Notes: generated by a model not told the origin, from the letters alone. DNA of 55,485 bases from an uncultured Erysipelotrichaceae bacterium (GCA_905201565.1 CAJKOS010000001.1:1-55485), one strand, 5' to 3'; shown: positions 25,517-34,907, numbered from the stretch's first letter. Numbers and translations: made by a program.

Positions 25517-26280
25517 AAAAACAATTTGGAGGCACAAAGCGGTTCATTGCGATATTGCTCATAGCAATGCTGGCGGGAGGGGTTTTTGGCTATGGCATAG
25601 GCACACTGATCAGACATAACAACTTCAGTAACCTTCCTGCACTCATCAAAGGTGGACTGATACAGATCATCATCCCTGTCATCATCCTGCTCATCATTCT
25701 CATCATCTACAGTTTCATCAAAACAAGAAACTACCTGTTACAGTCCATCGCCAGGGTGGAAGAGGCAGAAGATGAAGAAGCAGATGCCATTGAAAACAAG
25801 ATGTCAAAGGTCAATGCCCGCTTCATCATCTTCGCAAGTTTCTCATCCGTCCTTGCCATCTTCTTCATCTGTGAAACCATCGACTGGTACCTGGTCAGAG
25901 AAATGGATGAACAATACACCCTGTTTTACATCCAGCTTGCCCTGGAAATGGTTTTCTCCCTTGTCAGTGGATTTACCACTGCCGCAATCTACAAGATTAT
26001 CAAAAAGGCATATCACAAAGAAGGTGAACCAGGTGACAAGAACTGGCAGCAGCTCTATTTCAACAGCCTGGATGAAGCAGAACAGATGGCGGTGTATAAA
26101 GCTTCCATGAAAGCGATGCAGGCAGGATGTAAAGGCATCATTGCCATGATGATCGTGGCATTGATTTCAAATGTATTGTTCCATACCGGTACATTTGTCA
26201 TCTTCATCCTCATGATTCTCTATATTTTCATCGAACTCACCTATGCACACACAATACTCAAAGAAGGGAAACAATCATGA
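25513..26280 (+). CDS. DUF3169 family membrane protein
   Basis: 255 residues with about six hydrophobic segments (near 12-32, 48-66, 100-120, 135-155, 205-225 and 228-245) and the family stretch FNSLDEAEQMAVYKASMKAMQ ahead of the last pair. DUF3169 proteins are consistently encoded with a small HTH regulator and an ABC exporter; no activity is known. The gene overlaps its neighbours by 4 bases on each side, so the whole operon is translationally coupled. Confidence 0.82.
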   Translation: MKKQFGGTKRFIAILLIAMLAGGVFGYGIGTLIRHNNFSNLPALIKGGLIQIIIPVIILLIILIIYSFIKTRNYLLQSIARVEEAEDEEADAIENKMSKVNARFIIFASFSSVLAIFFICETIDWYLVREMDEQYTLFYIQLALEMVFSLVSGFTTAAIYKIIKKAYHKEGEPGDKNWQQLYFNSLDEAEQMAVYKASMKAMQAGCKGIIAMMIVALISNVLFHTGTFVIFILMILYIFIELTYAHTILKEGKQS

Positions 26281-27164
26281 AACTCGAAATCAAAGAACTC
26301 CATAAGTCCTTTGGAGAAAACCATGTTCTCAAAGGCATAAACATACATGCTGAAAGCGGAAAAGCACTTGGTCTGCTCGGAAGAAACGGTGCTGGCAAGA
26401 CAACGACCATCCGCATATTGCTCAACATCTTCCAGGCAGATAGTGGTGAAATACTGCTTGATGGAAAGCCAATAGACATCTCAAAAATCAAAATCGGTTA
26501 CCTCCCGGAAGAAAGAGGCATGTATCCAAAAAAGAAAATCCTCGACCAGCTTGTCTACTTTGCAGAGCTGAAGGGACTTGGTCATAAGGAAGCACAAACA
26601 AAGTGCAGAGAATGGCTGGAAAGACTTGAACTATCAGATGCCGCAAACAAAAGACTCGATACCTTATCCAAAGGCAACCAGCAGAAAGTACAGCTCATCA
26701 CTGCCCTGATCAATGATCCGGACATCATCGTTCTCGATGAACCATTCTCTGGTCTTGACCCTGTCAATGCAAGGGTATTGGAAGACGTTGTCCATGAACA
26801 GATTCACAATGACAAGATCGTCTTCTTCTCTGGTCATCAGATGAACTATATCGAAGAATTCTGCAATGACATTGCCATATTGAACCATGGTGAAATTGTT
26901 GTGCATGGGGCACTGGATGACATCCGTCATACCTATCCCCGCAACAAACTCATCATCCGTTCTAAAGATGTGAATGCCATCAAAGAAAACTATGGTGGAA
27001 CACTGGATGACAAAAACAACCTGCTCATCACATTAGATGAAGAACAGCAGAAAAATGAAGTCATGTTACAACTGACAAAACACTATGACATAGATGAAAT
27101 CAAAGTCTATGAACCAACACTCACCGATATCTTTGTGGACTATACGGAAGGAGACAGAGCATGA
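26277..27164 (+). CDS. ABC transporter ATP-binding protein (NatA-like)
   Basis: 295 residues: Walker A GRNGAGKTT (about 36-44), Q-loop replaced by YLPEERGMYPKK as in the NatA group, signature LSKGNQQKVQ, Walker B IIVLDEPFSGLDP, H-loop SGHQM. A C-terminal extension (about 225-295) is typical of this exporter subfamily. It pairs with the ABC-2 permease downstream (4-base overlap) to form an exporter; the substrate (sodium, peptide or drug) is unknown. Confidence 0.93.
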   Translation: MKLEIKELHKSFGENHVLKGINIHAESGKALGLLGRNGAGKTTTIRILLNIFQADSGEILLDGKPIDISKIKIGYLPEERGMYPKKKILDQLVYFAELKGLGHKEAQTKCREWLERLELSDAANKRLDTLSKGNQQKVQLITALINDPDIIVLDEPFSGLDPVNARVLEDVVHEQIHNDKIVFFSGHQMNYIEEFCNDIAILNHGEIVVHGALDDIRHTYPRNKLIIRSKDVNAIKENYGGTLDDKNNLLITLDEEQQKNEVMLQLTKHYDIDEIKVYEPTLTDIFVDYTEGDRA

Positions 27165-28390
27165 AACAGTTTATGACCATCCTGAAGTTTGAACTTCTCG
27201 AATATTTCAAAAACAAAGTATTCATCGGTATCACCGCACTGCTTGTGGCAGTGCTTGCCCTGATGATGTTTGTGCCGGACATGATATCTTCTTTCATCTC
27301 TGATTCTGATGAAGAAAAACCGGTCATGATTCTTTCATCTGATCAAAATGAACTGCTTGAACCAGTCTTTGTACAGTCCTTTCCGACCTATACCATTGAA
27401 ACAGTAGAAAGCAATTCTACAGAAGAAATCGAAACCCGCATCAAAAACAAAGAAGCTGAATGTGCCTTTGTCTTTGCGGAAGATTCCATCAGCCGCTACA
27501 CATACTATGTGGACAACCTCGGCATGTATGACACCAATACTGAAACCGTGGATGCAGCACTCAATGAAGTCATCCGTGCACAGGCTTTTGAAGAACTCGG
27601 TGTCAGCTCATCTGATACACAGATGATCATGTCCTTGTCTGTTTCCCATGATACAGAAAGTCTTGGACAGGATCAGGTCACAAACTTCCTCTATACCTAT
27701 ATTATGATCATGGCACTCTATATGGTCATTGCTATGTATGGACAGATGGTCGCATCACACGTAGCTGCCGAAAAAGATTCCAGGGTCATGGAACTGCTCA
27801 TTGCGACAGCCAATCCAACATCCATGATGTTTGGCAAGGTGTTGGCATCGTGCATTGCTGGGCTGTTCCAGCTTGGGGTAGTCTTTGGTTCAGCACTCCT
27901 GTTCTATAACCTCAATCCGGATGCCTGGGGTGATAACCCATTGTTACAGCTGTTGTTCGATATACCGGTGCACCTGTTAGTCTATATGCTCATCTTCTTC
28001 CTGCTAGGCTATCTCATCTATGCCTTCCTCTATGGAGCGATCGGTTCTACCGTTTCCAGAATTGAAGATCTGAGTACAGCATTAACACCGCTCACCTTCA
28101 TCTTCATTGCGGCATTTATGATTGTTGTCTTTGGCATCAGCAGTGGAGATGTGGACACACCGCTCATGATTGCGGCTTCCTGGTTCCCTCTTTCTTCTCC
28201 GATGGCGATGTTTACCCGCATCGGTATGAGCACTGTTTCAACCTTTGAAATAGCAGGTTCGATCATCGTACTGATCATTTCCCTGTTATTGATTGGAAAG
28301 CTTTCCGCAAAGATCTACCGTACAGGTGTATTGCTATATGGCAAGAAGGTGAAGTTCTTCTCATTGCTGAAACAGATCATCAAAGCTTGA
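27161..28390 (+). CDS. ABC-2 type permease (NatB-like)
   Basis: 409 residues: one N-terminal membrane helix (about 20-40), a large extracellular domain (about 45-170), and a C-terminal block of about five helices, the ABC-2 membrane-domain layout of NatB/YhaP proteins. VAAEKDSRVMELLIATANPTSMMFGK is the family's cytoplasmic coupling region. It is the last gene of the operon; a terminator follows. Confidence 0.9.
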   Translation: MKQFMTILKFELLEYFKNKVFIGITALLVAVLALMMFVPDMISSFISDSDEEKPVMILSSDQNELLEPVFVQSFPTYTIETVESNSTEEIETRIKNKEAECAFVFAEDSISRYTYYVDNLGMYDTNTETVDAALNEVIRAQAFEELGVSSSDTQMIMSLSVSHDTESLGQDQVTNFLYTYIMIMALYMVIAMYGQMVASHVAAEKDSRVMELLIATANPTSMMFGKVLASCIAGLFQLGVVFGSALLFYNLNPDAWGDNPLLQLLFDIPVHLLVYMLIFFLLGYLIYAFLYGAIGSTVSRIEDLSTALTPLTFIFIAAFMIVVFGISSGDVDTPLMIAASWFPLSSPMAMFTRIGMSTVSTFEIAGSIIVLIISLLLIGKLSAKIYRTGVLLYGKKVKFFSLLKQIIKA

Positions 28391-28420
28391 GAAAAGATTG
28401 AACAGAAAGGCAAGAATGAT

Positions 28421-28458
28421 AACAGGCAGTGAATCATCACTGCTTGTTTCTTTATTTC
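28421..28458 (+). terminator. Terminator of the HTH-ABC operon
   Basis: Twelve-pair stem AACAGGCAGTGA/TCACTGCTTGTT with one G-T pair (28421-28432 with 28437-28448), loop ATCA, followed by TCTTTATTTC. Confidence 0.75.
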
Positions 28459-28506
28459 TGCACCCTTTCACCGTCTTCTTAACACCCAAGAAAGCTGCGA
28501 AAACAA

Positions 28507-29319
28507 TCACTTCAGTGCATATTTGTAAATAACTTCACTGATCGCATTATCTTCACAAGTTGCCTCAGTGAGCACATCACAGAGCAGTTTCATATCTTTT
28601 ACCGTATTGGCTACGCCAATCCCAAGACCTGCAGCCTGAATCATCGGAAGATCATTAAAATTATCTCCTACCGCAATGGTATCCTTCATATCCACACCGA
28701 GCATCTCAGCAAGTTTAGCAAGTCCGGAACCTTTATTGACACCTTTTTTGTTGAATTCAAGATATCTGTTGGACGAATAACTCACATCCATATCCTTTGT
28801 CAGGTCTTCAATCTCACCGGCAATGGACTTCAGGTAGTCGTAATTTGTATTCTCATAGAGGCATTTGACAATATCTGTACCTCTCAAAAATTCCAGATCT
28901 TTGTTCTCAATCACAGTAACTGCCTGTCTTCTGTCCAGATAATTGAGTTCATCCTGATTGATGTTGTATGCATAGACAACATCCTTCGTATAGACATGCA
29001 TACAGACATCATATCGCATACCTCTTTCATAGAGCATAGAAGCCTGTTCAAAAGTAATCCCGGCAAAGTGAAGCAGCCTGTTATCCTTATTTTCCGTTAT
29101 GGCACCACCATTGAAAGAAATAACATACCTGCCTTCTCTGCCAAGCTGTCCAAGCTGTTTTAGTGTATCAACCGTCGTCCAGAACGGTCTTCCTGTTGCA
29201 CAGACAAATAGTCCTCCGGCTTCTTCAAATGCATGAATTGCCTTAATATCTTCTTCTGATACTGTCTTGTCTTTTCGCAAAAGTGTTTCATCGAGGTCAC
29301 ATGCTATAATTTTGTACAT
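28507..29319 (-). CDS. Cof-type HAD-IIB phosphatase
   Basis: 270 residues: motif I ACDLDETLLRKD, motif II CATGRP, Lys in NKGSGLAKLAE, motif IV VGDNFNDLPMIQ, with a C2B cap between. Motif I reads DLDET rather than DxDGT, a tolerated variant. AAAGGAG precedes the ATG. It lies two bases after the stop of a second HAD-IIB gene, so the two are co-transcribed; they are divergent paralogues rather than a recent duplication. Confidence 0.9.
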   Translation of the reverse strand: MYKIIACDLDETLLRKDKTVSEEDIKAIHAFEEAGGLFVCATGRPFWTTVDTLKQLGQLGREGRYVISFNGGAITENKDNRLLHFAGITFEQASMLYERGMRYDVCMHVYTKDVVYAYNINQDELNYLDRRQAVTVIENKDLEFLRGTDIVKCLYENTNYDYLKSIAGEIEDLTKDMDVSYSSNRYLEFNKKGVNKGSGLAKLAEMLGVDMKDTIAVGDNFNDLPMIQAAGLGIGVANTVKDMKLLCDVLTEATCEDNAISEVIYKYALK

Positions 29320-29321
29320 AC

Positions 29322-30104
29322 TTATTCTCCTTTGATCAAATGATACCGTATGCAGGCTTTACGGACTCCTTCATGATCCACATCATCTGTAATATAGTCG
29401 GCAGCTTCTTTCAATGCTTGTACACCATTTGCCATTGCTATACCGGTTCCAGCATGTTCCAGCATGGCAAGATCATTTCCGCCATCCCCAAACGCCATGG
29501 TTTCTTCCATATCAAACCCAAACTTTTTGGCAAAGCAGTCCATACCTTTGACCTTTGTTCCGCCAACAGGAGAAATATCGCAGAAAGTTGGATACCATCT
29601 AGCACTGATGCAATCCGGCAGTTTCTCCATCACTGCCTTTTCTTCCTCTTCATTCAAAAATGCCATAACCTGGTATACCTTTTTATCTTCAATACCCGTT
29701 ATATCTCCAGCCGGCTGATCATCATTCAGCGTAATCGCATGAACTTCATCAACCCGCTCATCCCGATAGTTGAATATTTTTCCATCCGGCATTTCAAACC
29801 CACAAGGAAAAGGATGCTTATCCAGCTCTTGTTTCAACAATAACAAGTCTTTCCTGGGAATGGTGTTTTCATAAATCACAGTGCCATCCCGGGTAAAACA
29901 ATACTGTCCATTCATCGTCACATAGCCATCAAAAGGAAACTCTTCCAAAACACCTAGACCATCCCTAGACCTGCCTGTTGCAATAAACAGCAAAATACCG
30001 TTTTTCTTCAATTCCCATAATGTGCGCAATGTACTTTCCGGTACACGATGTGTAACAAAGCTGACCAATGTACCATCGATGTCAAAAAAGATTGCTTTTA
30101 TCAT
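29322..30104 (-). CDS. Cof-type HAD-IIB phosphatase
   Basis: 260 residues: motif I FFDIDGTLVSF, motif II IATGRSRDG, motif III Lys in VKGMDCFAKKFG, motif IV FGDGGNDLAMLEHAG. The start at 30104 is chosen because MIKAIFFDIDG fits the family N-terminus; an in-frame ATG at 30131 would add nine unrelated residues. There is no ribosome binding site, but TACAAT ends six bases before this ATG, which points to a leaderless message. The first gene of a two-gene HAD unit. Confidence 0.9.
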   Translation of the reverse strand: MIKAIFFDIDGTLVSFVTHRVPESTLRTLWELKKNGILLFIATGRSRDGLGVLEEFPFDGYVTMNGQYCFTRDGTVIYENTIPRKDLLLLKQELDKHPFPCGFEMPDGKIFNYRDERVDEVHAITLNDDQPAGDITGIEDKKVYQVMAFLNEEEEKAVMEKLPDCISARWYPTFCDISPVGGTKVKGMDCFAKKFGFDMEETMAFGDGGNDLAMLEHAGTGIAMANGVQALKEAADYITDDVDHEGVRKACIRYHLIKGE

Positions 30105-30110
30105 GTTTTT

Positions 30111-30116
30111 ATTGTA
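30111..30116 (-). promoter_or_regulatory. -10 box of the two-gene HAD unit, leaderless geometry
   Basis: TACAAT on the minus strand, then AAAAAC, then ATG at 30104. No convincing -35, so this is the weakest of the five cases. Confidence 0.45.
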
Positions 30117-30175
30117 CCCATCCAGGTACACTCACCTCTCTTTATTTTGCTAATATCACCACAGGAGGTAATCAT

Positions 30176-30346
30176 ATGCACAAAAATACTGATACCATTG
30201 TGGATGAAATTGTCTGTGCAAAATACAAGTTTATGCCTGATGCACTTCTTCTGTATTACCTGAAAAAACAATTGAGTGAGGCAGAACAGGAAGTCATCCG
30301 GAAGGAACTCTCCCTACGCCGCCTTTCATCTGCAAAAGAGGCTTAG
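30176..30346 (+). CDS. Small conserved-looking protein, 56 aa, function unknown
   Basis: A 56-residue mostly helical protein. Notable are the pattern PDALLLYYLKKQLSEAEQEVIRKELSLRRLS and a single Cys at 14. It has a very strong ribosome binding site (AGGAGG, seven bases before ATG) and ends inside a perfect terminator hairpin, so it is probably a real expressed gene. No signal peptide or membrane helix. I do not recognise the family. Its 3' end overlaps the convergent S9 peptidase gene by four bases. Confidence 0.7.
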   Translation: MHKNTDTIVDEIVCAKYKFMPDALLLYYLKKQLSEAEQEVIRKELSLRRLSSAKEA

Positions 30347-30358
30347 TCCTCTTTTTTT
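30334..30358. terminator. Terminator shared by the small-protein gene and the S9 peptidase gene
   Basis: Stem AAAAGAGG/CCTCTTTT (30334-30341 with 30348-30355), 6-base loop containing the stop codons, T run on the plus strand and a shorter one on the minus strand. Confidence 0.8.
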
Positions 30359-32307
30359 GTATGGTTTACAAACCAGTCGGCAATTTCATGTAACCTTCTC
30401 AGTCTGTGGAGTGGTTTGCCGCTGCGGGAAAGTTCATGGGTTTCGCCATGGAAGACAACCATCTTTGTCTCCACCCCCTGCAGCGCTAGTGACGTCAGCA
30501 TCTGCATCCCTTCTGGCAGTGGACATCTTCTGTCCTCATCGGAATGGATGAAGAGGGTTGGTGTTACAGCACCCTTTGCATATTTAAGAGGTGAGTGTTC
30601 CCAGAGTTTATCAAAGTTGAATGGATCATCTCCTGTACCACACTGGTCAGGTCCAAAGTAGAAACCGATGTCACTGATGAAACTCTTGGAAATCCAGTTG
30701 GAAATGGAACGCTGTGACACTGCACAGCAGAACCTGTGCGTATGACCAATAATCCAGTTGGTCATAAAACCACCATAAGAACCACCTGTTTCACAAACAC
30801 GTGTTTCATCAATGGATGGATATGCCGCAAGTACTGCATCCGTGAAGTCCATCAGGTTCTGATAATCCACTTCACCATATCTGCCACGGATATCCGCAAA
30901 TGCATCACCTCTTCCATCCGAACCACGGATATTGGTAAAGAACACAAAGAACCCCATCCCCGCCAGCATCTGCATCTCATGGTTGAACCTTGTACCATAG
31001 ACAGTACGAGGACCACCATGAATCTCAAGTACTGCCGGATATTTCTTTGATGGGTCATAGTCCTTTGGCTTCAACACCCACCCCTTGAGATTTTCACCAC
31101 AGGATGTATAGGAAACCTCTTCAGCTGCAGCCACATAGCAGTTCACCAACGCATGGTCATTATGGGAAGTAATCTTTTCAAAACCACTTTCTGTCAACAC
31201 ATAAATCTCTGCCAGTGACTCATCACTTTCTGCACAAACTGCCACATGATCCTTCACTGCATCCATAAAGGAAATAGACAGCTTTCCACAATCTATGCGT
31301 TCCATCTGTTCACTGCCTGTAAACACATAGAGTGGTGTATGCACATCTTCGGTAGTGGTTGTCACCCAGCCTTTGTCACAAACCGCAGCACTCTTTCCTC
31401 CACCAAGCATCGTATCTGCACCAACAGAACAATGCAGAGAGAATTCCGGCTTGATGATCTTTGTCACCTGACCATTTTCAATCTGGGATATGTACTTTGT
31501 CTCATTTGTACCATATGTCTTATGGTCAGTTGTCTGTCCATAGAGTTTTCCTTCAAGCTTAAAAAGAGAACTGATCGTCAGATCATCACCACCATACACT
31601 GTCTCCATCTCCTTGCTTTCACCATGGTAGACATAGACTTGGTTGAACATACTGCGCACCGCTTTTCTTTCATAACCGGTGAAGTATACATCATTACCAT
31701 CCACGAGCATCTCACCTGTATCAAACAATGGTGTAGTCAGTCTTTCGACTGTTGTAAAGTCAGAAGAAATCGCAAACAGAGCAGTGCGCATACCATTGAT
31801 GTAATTTTGTCCATTCATCCAGAATGGAATTTCTGTAATCACCTGGTAGTCCGCATTGTCTTTTTTCTCATTTATGACTTCTTCCTGCTGTTTTTCATCC
31901 AGTTTATAGAAATCCGGACAATTTGTATCAATGGTACAAAGTGCATAGTACATACCATTTTCTGCCCGCTTCATCTCCTTGATGGTAAGAGGCAGTTGTG
32001 CAACAGGCATCGCTTCTCCACCAAACACATCGATCGCAAACAGTTCGGTATAGCCTTCTTTCTTCTCTTCTGTTTCCCGGCGCACTAACAATGTATGGAT
32101 ATCCTTCCAACACACAATGGACGCATCCAATGTAGAAGTCAGCTGTCTGTTCAGATCATCTTCATACACCCATACATTCCTGTGGTATGTATTCTTCTTT
32201 TTGTCCGCAAAGGCAATCTGGTAGGCAAGCATACTGCCATCCTTGTTATATTGCAGGTTTTCAATAAACCTGTATGTCAATAAATCTTCTGCTGTAATTG
32301 CTCTCAT
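30343..32307 (-). CDS. S9 family prolyl oligopeptidase-like peptidase
   Basis: 654 residues: an N-terminal beta-propeller (about 1-390) and a C-terminal alpha/beta-hydrolase domain. The catalytic triad is visible: Ser in GGSYGGFMTNW (about 511), Asp in IHSDEDRRCPLPEG (about 590), His in FHGETHELS (about 623). It belongs with acylaminoacyl-peptidase/dipeptidyl-peptidase-type S9C enzymes. No signal peptide, so it probably trims peptides in the cytoplasm. The start at 32307 (MRAITAEDLL) has AGAGGAGAACT upstream; an in-frame ATG at 32388 lies inside the Nudix gene. It overlaps that gene by 4 bases. Confidence 0.9.
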   Translation of the reverse strand: MRAITAEDLLTYRFIENLQYNKDGSMLAYQIAFADKKKNTYHRNVWVYEDDLNRQLTSTLDASIVCWKDIHTLLVRRETEEKKEGYTELFAIDVFGGEAMPVAQLPLTIKEMKRAENGMYYALCTIDTNCPDFYKLDEKQQEEVINEKKDNADYQVITEIPFWMNGQNYINGMRTALFAISSDFTTVERLTTPLFDTGEMLVDGNDVYFTGYERKAVRSMFNQVYVYHGESKEMETVYGGDDLTISSLFKLEGKLYGQTTDHKTYGTNETKYISQIENGQVTKIIKPEFSLHCSVGADTMLGGGKSAAVCDKGWVTTTTEDVHTPLYVFTGSEQMERIDCGKLSISFMDAVKDHVAVCAESDESLAEIYVLTESGFEKITSHNDHALVNCYVAAAEEVSYTSCGENLKGWVLKPKDYDPSKKYPAVLEIHGGPRTVYGTRFNHEMQMLAGMGFFVFFTNIRGSDGRGDAFADIRGRYGEVDYQNLMDFTDAVLAAYPSIDETRVCETGGSYGGFMTNWIIGHTHRFCCAVSQRSISNWISKSFISDIGFYFGPDQCGTGDDPFNFDKLWEHSPLKYAKGAVTPTLFIHSDEDRRCPLPEGMQMLTSLALQGVETKMVVFHGETHELSRSGKPLHRLRRLHEIADWFVNHTKKED

Positions 32308-32849
32308 AGTTCTCCTCTTTCCTTCTTTGCCTGAATCAATAAAAGCATGGACATCGTCTTGGCATCCGGGATATCTCCCCTGACGCATTTCTCAATCATT
32401 TCATCAAGGGTATACTTCTCCAGATTGATATACTCATCTTCATCGAGATGTTGTCCTTTGAAATCTGACTGCTTTGCATAATAGAATGCAACAACCTCTG
32501 TATCATATGCAGGTGTCGGATACATCTTGCCAAGATATACCCAGTCCTTTCCTTCATAACCGGTCTCTTCGACAATTTCCCGCTTTGCGGTATTCAACGG
32601 ATCTTCCCCGGCTTCCTTCTTGCCGGCAGGGAATTCAAGTGTTTGTTCACCATGCGCATAGCGCCATTGCTTTACAAAATAGAAACGTCCTTCTTCATCT
32701 TCCAGAGCAATCCCCACCCCGCCCGGGTGTTCAACTACTTCCCGTTCAACAACAAGGCCATCTGGCATCTCTGCTGTATCTTTGCGCATATTGAGAATCT
32801 TTCCCTCGAAGACATATTCTTTAGTGAGGGTTTTTTCTTCCATATCCAT
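32304..32849 (-). CDS. Nudix hydrolase, ADP-ribose pyrophosphatase type
   Basis: 181 residues. The Nudix box is complete: G-x5-E-x7-REIVEETG, in the region AGEDPLNTAKREIVEETG. Upstream LEFPAGKKEAGE and the proline after the box (MYPTPAYDTE) fit the ADP-ribose pyrophosphatase (NudF) subgroup. GAGG lies eight bases before the ATG at 32849; a second ATG two codons later is possible. It overlaps the S9 peptidase gene by 4 bases. Confidence 0.9.
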   Translation of the reverse strand: MDMEEKTLTKEYVFEGKILNMRKDTAEMPDGLVVEREVVEHPGGVGIALEDEEGRFYFVKQWRYAHGEQTLEFPAGKKEAGEDPLNTAKREIVEETGYEGKDWVYLGKMYPTPAYDTEVVAFYYAKQSDFKGQHLDEDEYINLEKYTLDEMIEKCVRGDIPDAKTMSMLLLIQAKKERGEL

Positions 32850-32876
32850 GATCTTTACCTCATTTTCTCTTTCTCA

Positions 32877-32904
32877 ATTATCGCATGGTTTCCTGAATTC
32901 TCAA
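32877..32904 (-). promoter_or_regulatory. Promoter of the nudix-S9 peptidase operon
   Basis: TTGAGA (32899-32904), a 16-base spacer ending in TGC, and GATAAT (32877-32882): an extended -10 promoter on the minus strand. Confidence 0.65.
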
Positions 32905-32963
32905 TCTAATTGGAATAAAGTTTCCCTATTTCCAAATAATAGTTTCAGACAGGGAAAAAACAC

Positions 32964-32969
32964 TATAAT
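32964..32969 (+). promoter_or_regulatory. -10 box of the NSS transporter gene
   Basis: Perfect TATAAT 32 bases before the ATG. No clear -35. Upstream, TTTCCCT (32921-32927) and AGGGAAA (32951-32957) form an inverted repeat that could be a regulator site. Confidence 0.5.
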
Positions 32970-33001
32970 ATACAAGACATTTGTCAAATAAGGGGAGTTT
33001 T

Positions 33002-34372
33002 ATGAATCGAGAAAAATTCGGATCCCGCCTGGGATTCATTCTCATTTCTGCAGGCTGTGCGATAGGCCTTGGAAATGTGTGGCGTTTTCCCTACATCACC
33101 GGTCAATACGGTGGTGCAGCATTTGTTCTCATCTACCTGCTGTTTCTTGTGATCCTCGGTCTTCCAATCATGGTCATGGAATTTGCGGTAGGCAGAGGTT
33201 CGCACAAGAGTATCGCTACGGCATTTGAAACACTGGAACCAAAAGGCACAAAGTGGCACTGGTATAAGTGGTTTGGTCTCGCGGGAAATTACCTGCTCAT
33301 GATGTTTTATACAAACATTGCCGGATGGCTGTTGCTGTACTTGTTCAAGATGGCAACCGGTCAGTTTACAGGACTGGACACAACCGGTGTTGCCAATGCG
33401 TTTTCTTCACTGTTAGCAGATCCTGTGACGATGACCATCTTCATGATCATCATCATCGTTGCCTGCTTTGGCATTGTTTCCCTGGGTCTTCAAAAAGGTG
33501 TAGAACGCATTACCAAGTACATGATGATCTTATTACTTGCTCTTATGATCATCCTTGCGGTGCGTTCGGTAACCCTGGAAGGTGCAGGTGCTGGTCTTTC
33601 CTTCTATCTTCTGCCTGACTTTGGCAAAATGCAGGAAGCAGGTATCATGGAAGTCGTTTCGGCAGCCATGGGGCAGTCCTTCTTCACATTGAGCCTCGGC
33701 ATTGGTGCCATGGAAATCTTTGGCAGCTACATTGAACGCAAGAGAACACTCGCTGGTGAAGCTGTCTACATCACCATCCTTGACACATCCATTGCCCTGC
33801 TTTCCGGTCTGATCATCTTCCCGGCAAGCTTTGCCTTTGGTATCAACCCTGACTCTGGTCCTAACCTCATCTTCATCACCCTGCCTAACATCTTCAACTC
33901 CATGCCAGGAGGTGCTATCTGGGGTGCGATCTTCTTCCTTTGCATGGTATTTGCGGCAGTCAGTACCATCATTGCGGTATTTGAAAACATCGTCGCTTTC
34001 TGGATGGACCTCACAGGCTGTTCCAGAAAGAAGGCAATTGGTTTCAACCTCATAGCCATTATTGTATTATCCATGCCATCTGTGCTTGGCTATAACCTAT
34101 GGAGTGCATTTGCCCCACTTGGTGAAGGTTCTACCATATTGGATCTTGAAGACTTCATCGTCTCCAACAACCTGTTACCATTGGGTTCTTTGCTCTATGT
34201 ATTGTTCTGTACAACAAGATATGGCTGGGGCTGGAAGAACTTCCTCGATGAGGCAAACAGCGGTGAAGGTCTCAAAATGCCAAAGTGGCTGCGCAACTAT
34301 GCCATGATTGTCATTCCGCTCATCGTTCTCTTTATCTTTGTACAGGGCTACTGGTCTAAGTTTATTGGTTAA
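33002..34372 (+). CDS. Sodium-dependent NSS/SNF family symporter
   Basis: 456 residues with about eleven or twelve membrane helices in the LeuT fold. The N-terminal signature FGSRLGFILISAGCAIGLGNVWRFPY is intact, covering the unwound helix 1 that binds sodium and substrate. GQSFFTLSLGIGAMEIFGSY is helix 6. Bacterial members import amino acids such as Trp, Tyr or Ala. The start at 33002 has AGGGGAG upstream and begins at the conserved MNREKFGSR; an in-frame ATG at 32981 has no ribosome binding site. Confidence 0.92.
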   Translation: MNREKFGSRLGFILISAGCAIGLGNVWRFPYITGQYGGAAFVLIYLLFLVILGLPIMVMEFAVGRGSHKSIATAFETLEPKGTKWHWYKWFGLAGNYLLMMFYTNIAGWLLLYLFKMATGQFTGLDTTGVANAFSSLLADPVTMTIFMIIIIVACFGIVSLGLQKGVERITKYMMILLLALMIILAVRSVTLEGAGAGLSFYLLPDFGKMQEAGIMEVVSAAMGQSFFTLSLGIGAMEIFGSYIERKRTLAGEAVYITILDTSIALLSGLIIFPASFAFGINPDSGPNLIFITLPNIFNSMPGGAIWGAIFFLCMVFAAVSTIIAVFENIVAFWMDLTGCSRKKAIGFNLIAIIVLSMPSVLGYNLWSAFAPLGEGSTILDLEDFIVSNNLLPLGSLLYVLFCTTRYGWGWKNFLDEANSGEGLKMPKWLRNYAMIVIPLIVLFIFVQGYWSKFIG

Positions 34373-34376
34373 CGAT

Positions 34377-34787
34377 ATGAAAATCTATTTTGCAGGTTCA
34401 ATACGTGGTGGAAGAGAAGATGCCTCTCTTTACCAGAGAGCCATCTCTTTCATCAATGAAACAGATACTGTTCTCACCGAACAAGTAGGAGACCTCTCCC
34501 GTTCCATCCTTGAACAGGGAAGGGATAAAGACAGTCTCATCTATGAACAGGACACAAACTGGTTACGGGAATGTGACATGGTCATTGCCGAATGCTCACA
34601 TCCTTCTCTTGGAGTAGGCTATGAACTAGCCTATGCAGAAAAGCTCGGCAAACCTGTGCATATCTTCTACCGTCCAAAAGACACACAGCTTTCAGCGATG
34701 CTTACGGGTGATCCGTATTTCCATATTCATCCATATAGTAATGATGAAGAATTATTCATGCTCATCAAAGAAGTTCTTAAACACTGA
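34377..34787 (+). CDS. DNPH1-like nucleoside 2-deoxyribosyltransferase family protein
   Basis: 136 residues. MKIYFAGSIRGGRED is the phosphate-binding loop of the family, ECDMVIAECSHPSLGVGYELAYAEKLGKP carries the catalytic Glu and the conserved G-x-G-x-E pattern. DNPH1/RCL proteins cleave deoxynucleoside monophosphates at the glycosidic bond and sanitise nucleotide pools; deoxyribosyltransferases swap the base. It begins five bases after the NSS stop without its own ribosome binding site, so it depends on coupling. Its stop codon is in a terminator. Confidence 0.85.
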   Translation: MKIYFAGSIRGGREDASLYQRAISFINETDTVLTEQVGDLSRSILEQGRDKDSLIYEQDTNWLRECDMVIAECSHPSLGVGYELAYAEKLGKPVHIFYRPKDTQLSAMLTGDPYFHIHPYSNDEELFMLIKEVLKH

Positions 34788-34811
34788 GTACCGGTTCCGG
34801 TACTCTTTTTT
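34786..34811 (+). terminator. Terminator of the NSS-DNPH1 operon
   Basis: Stem GAGTACCG/CGGTACTC (34786-34793 with 34798-34805), loop GTTC, then six T. It begins within the stop codon. Confidence 0.9.
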
Positions 34812-34907
34812 GTAAGATACAATTCCGGCATATTGTTTCAAAATTTGTTGCTCCTGTGACCGCTTTCAGGCAATTCTGCTAATATTAATCTTATCAAGGA
34901 GAACGGT

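Noticed and set aside
31246..32088. 280-codon plus-strand frame
   Set aside because: Antisense to the S9 peptidase gene, with Cys/His-rich nonsense composition and no ribosome binding site.
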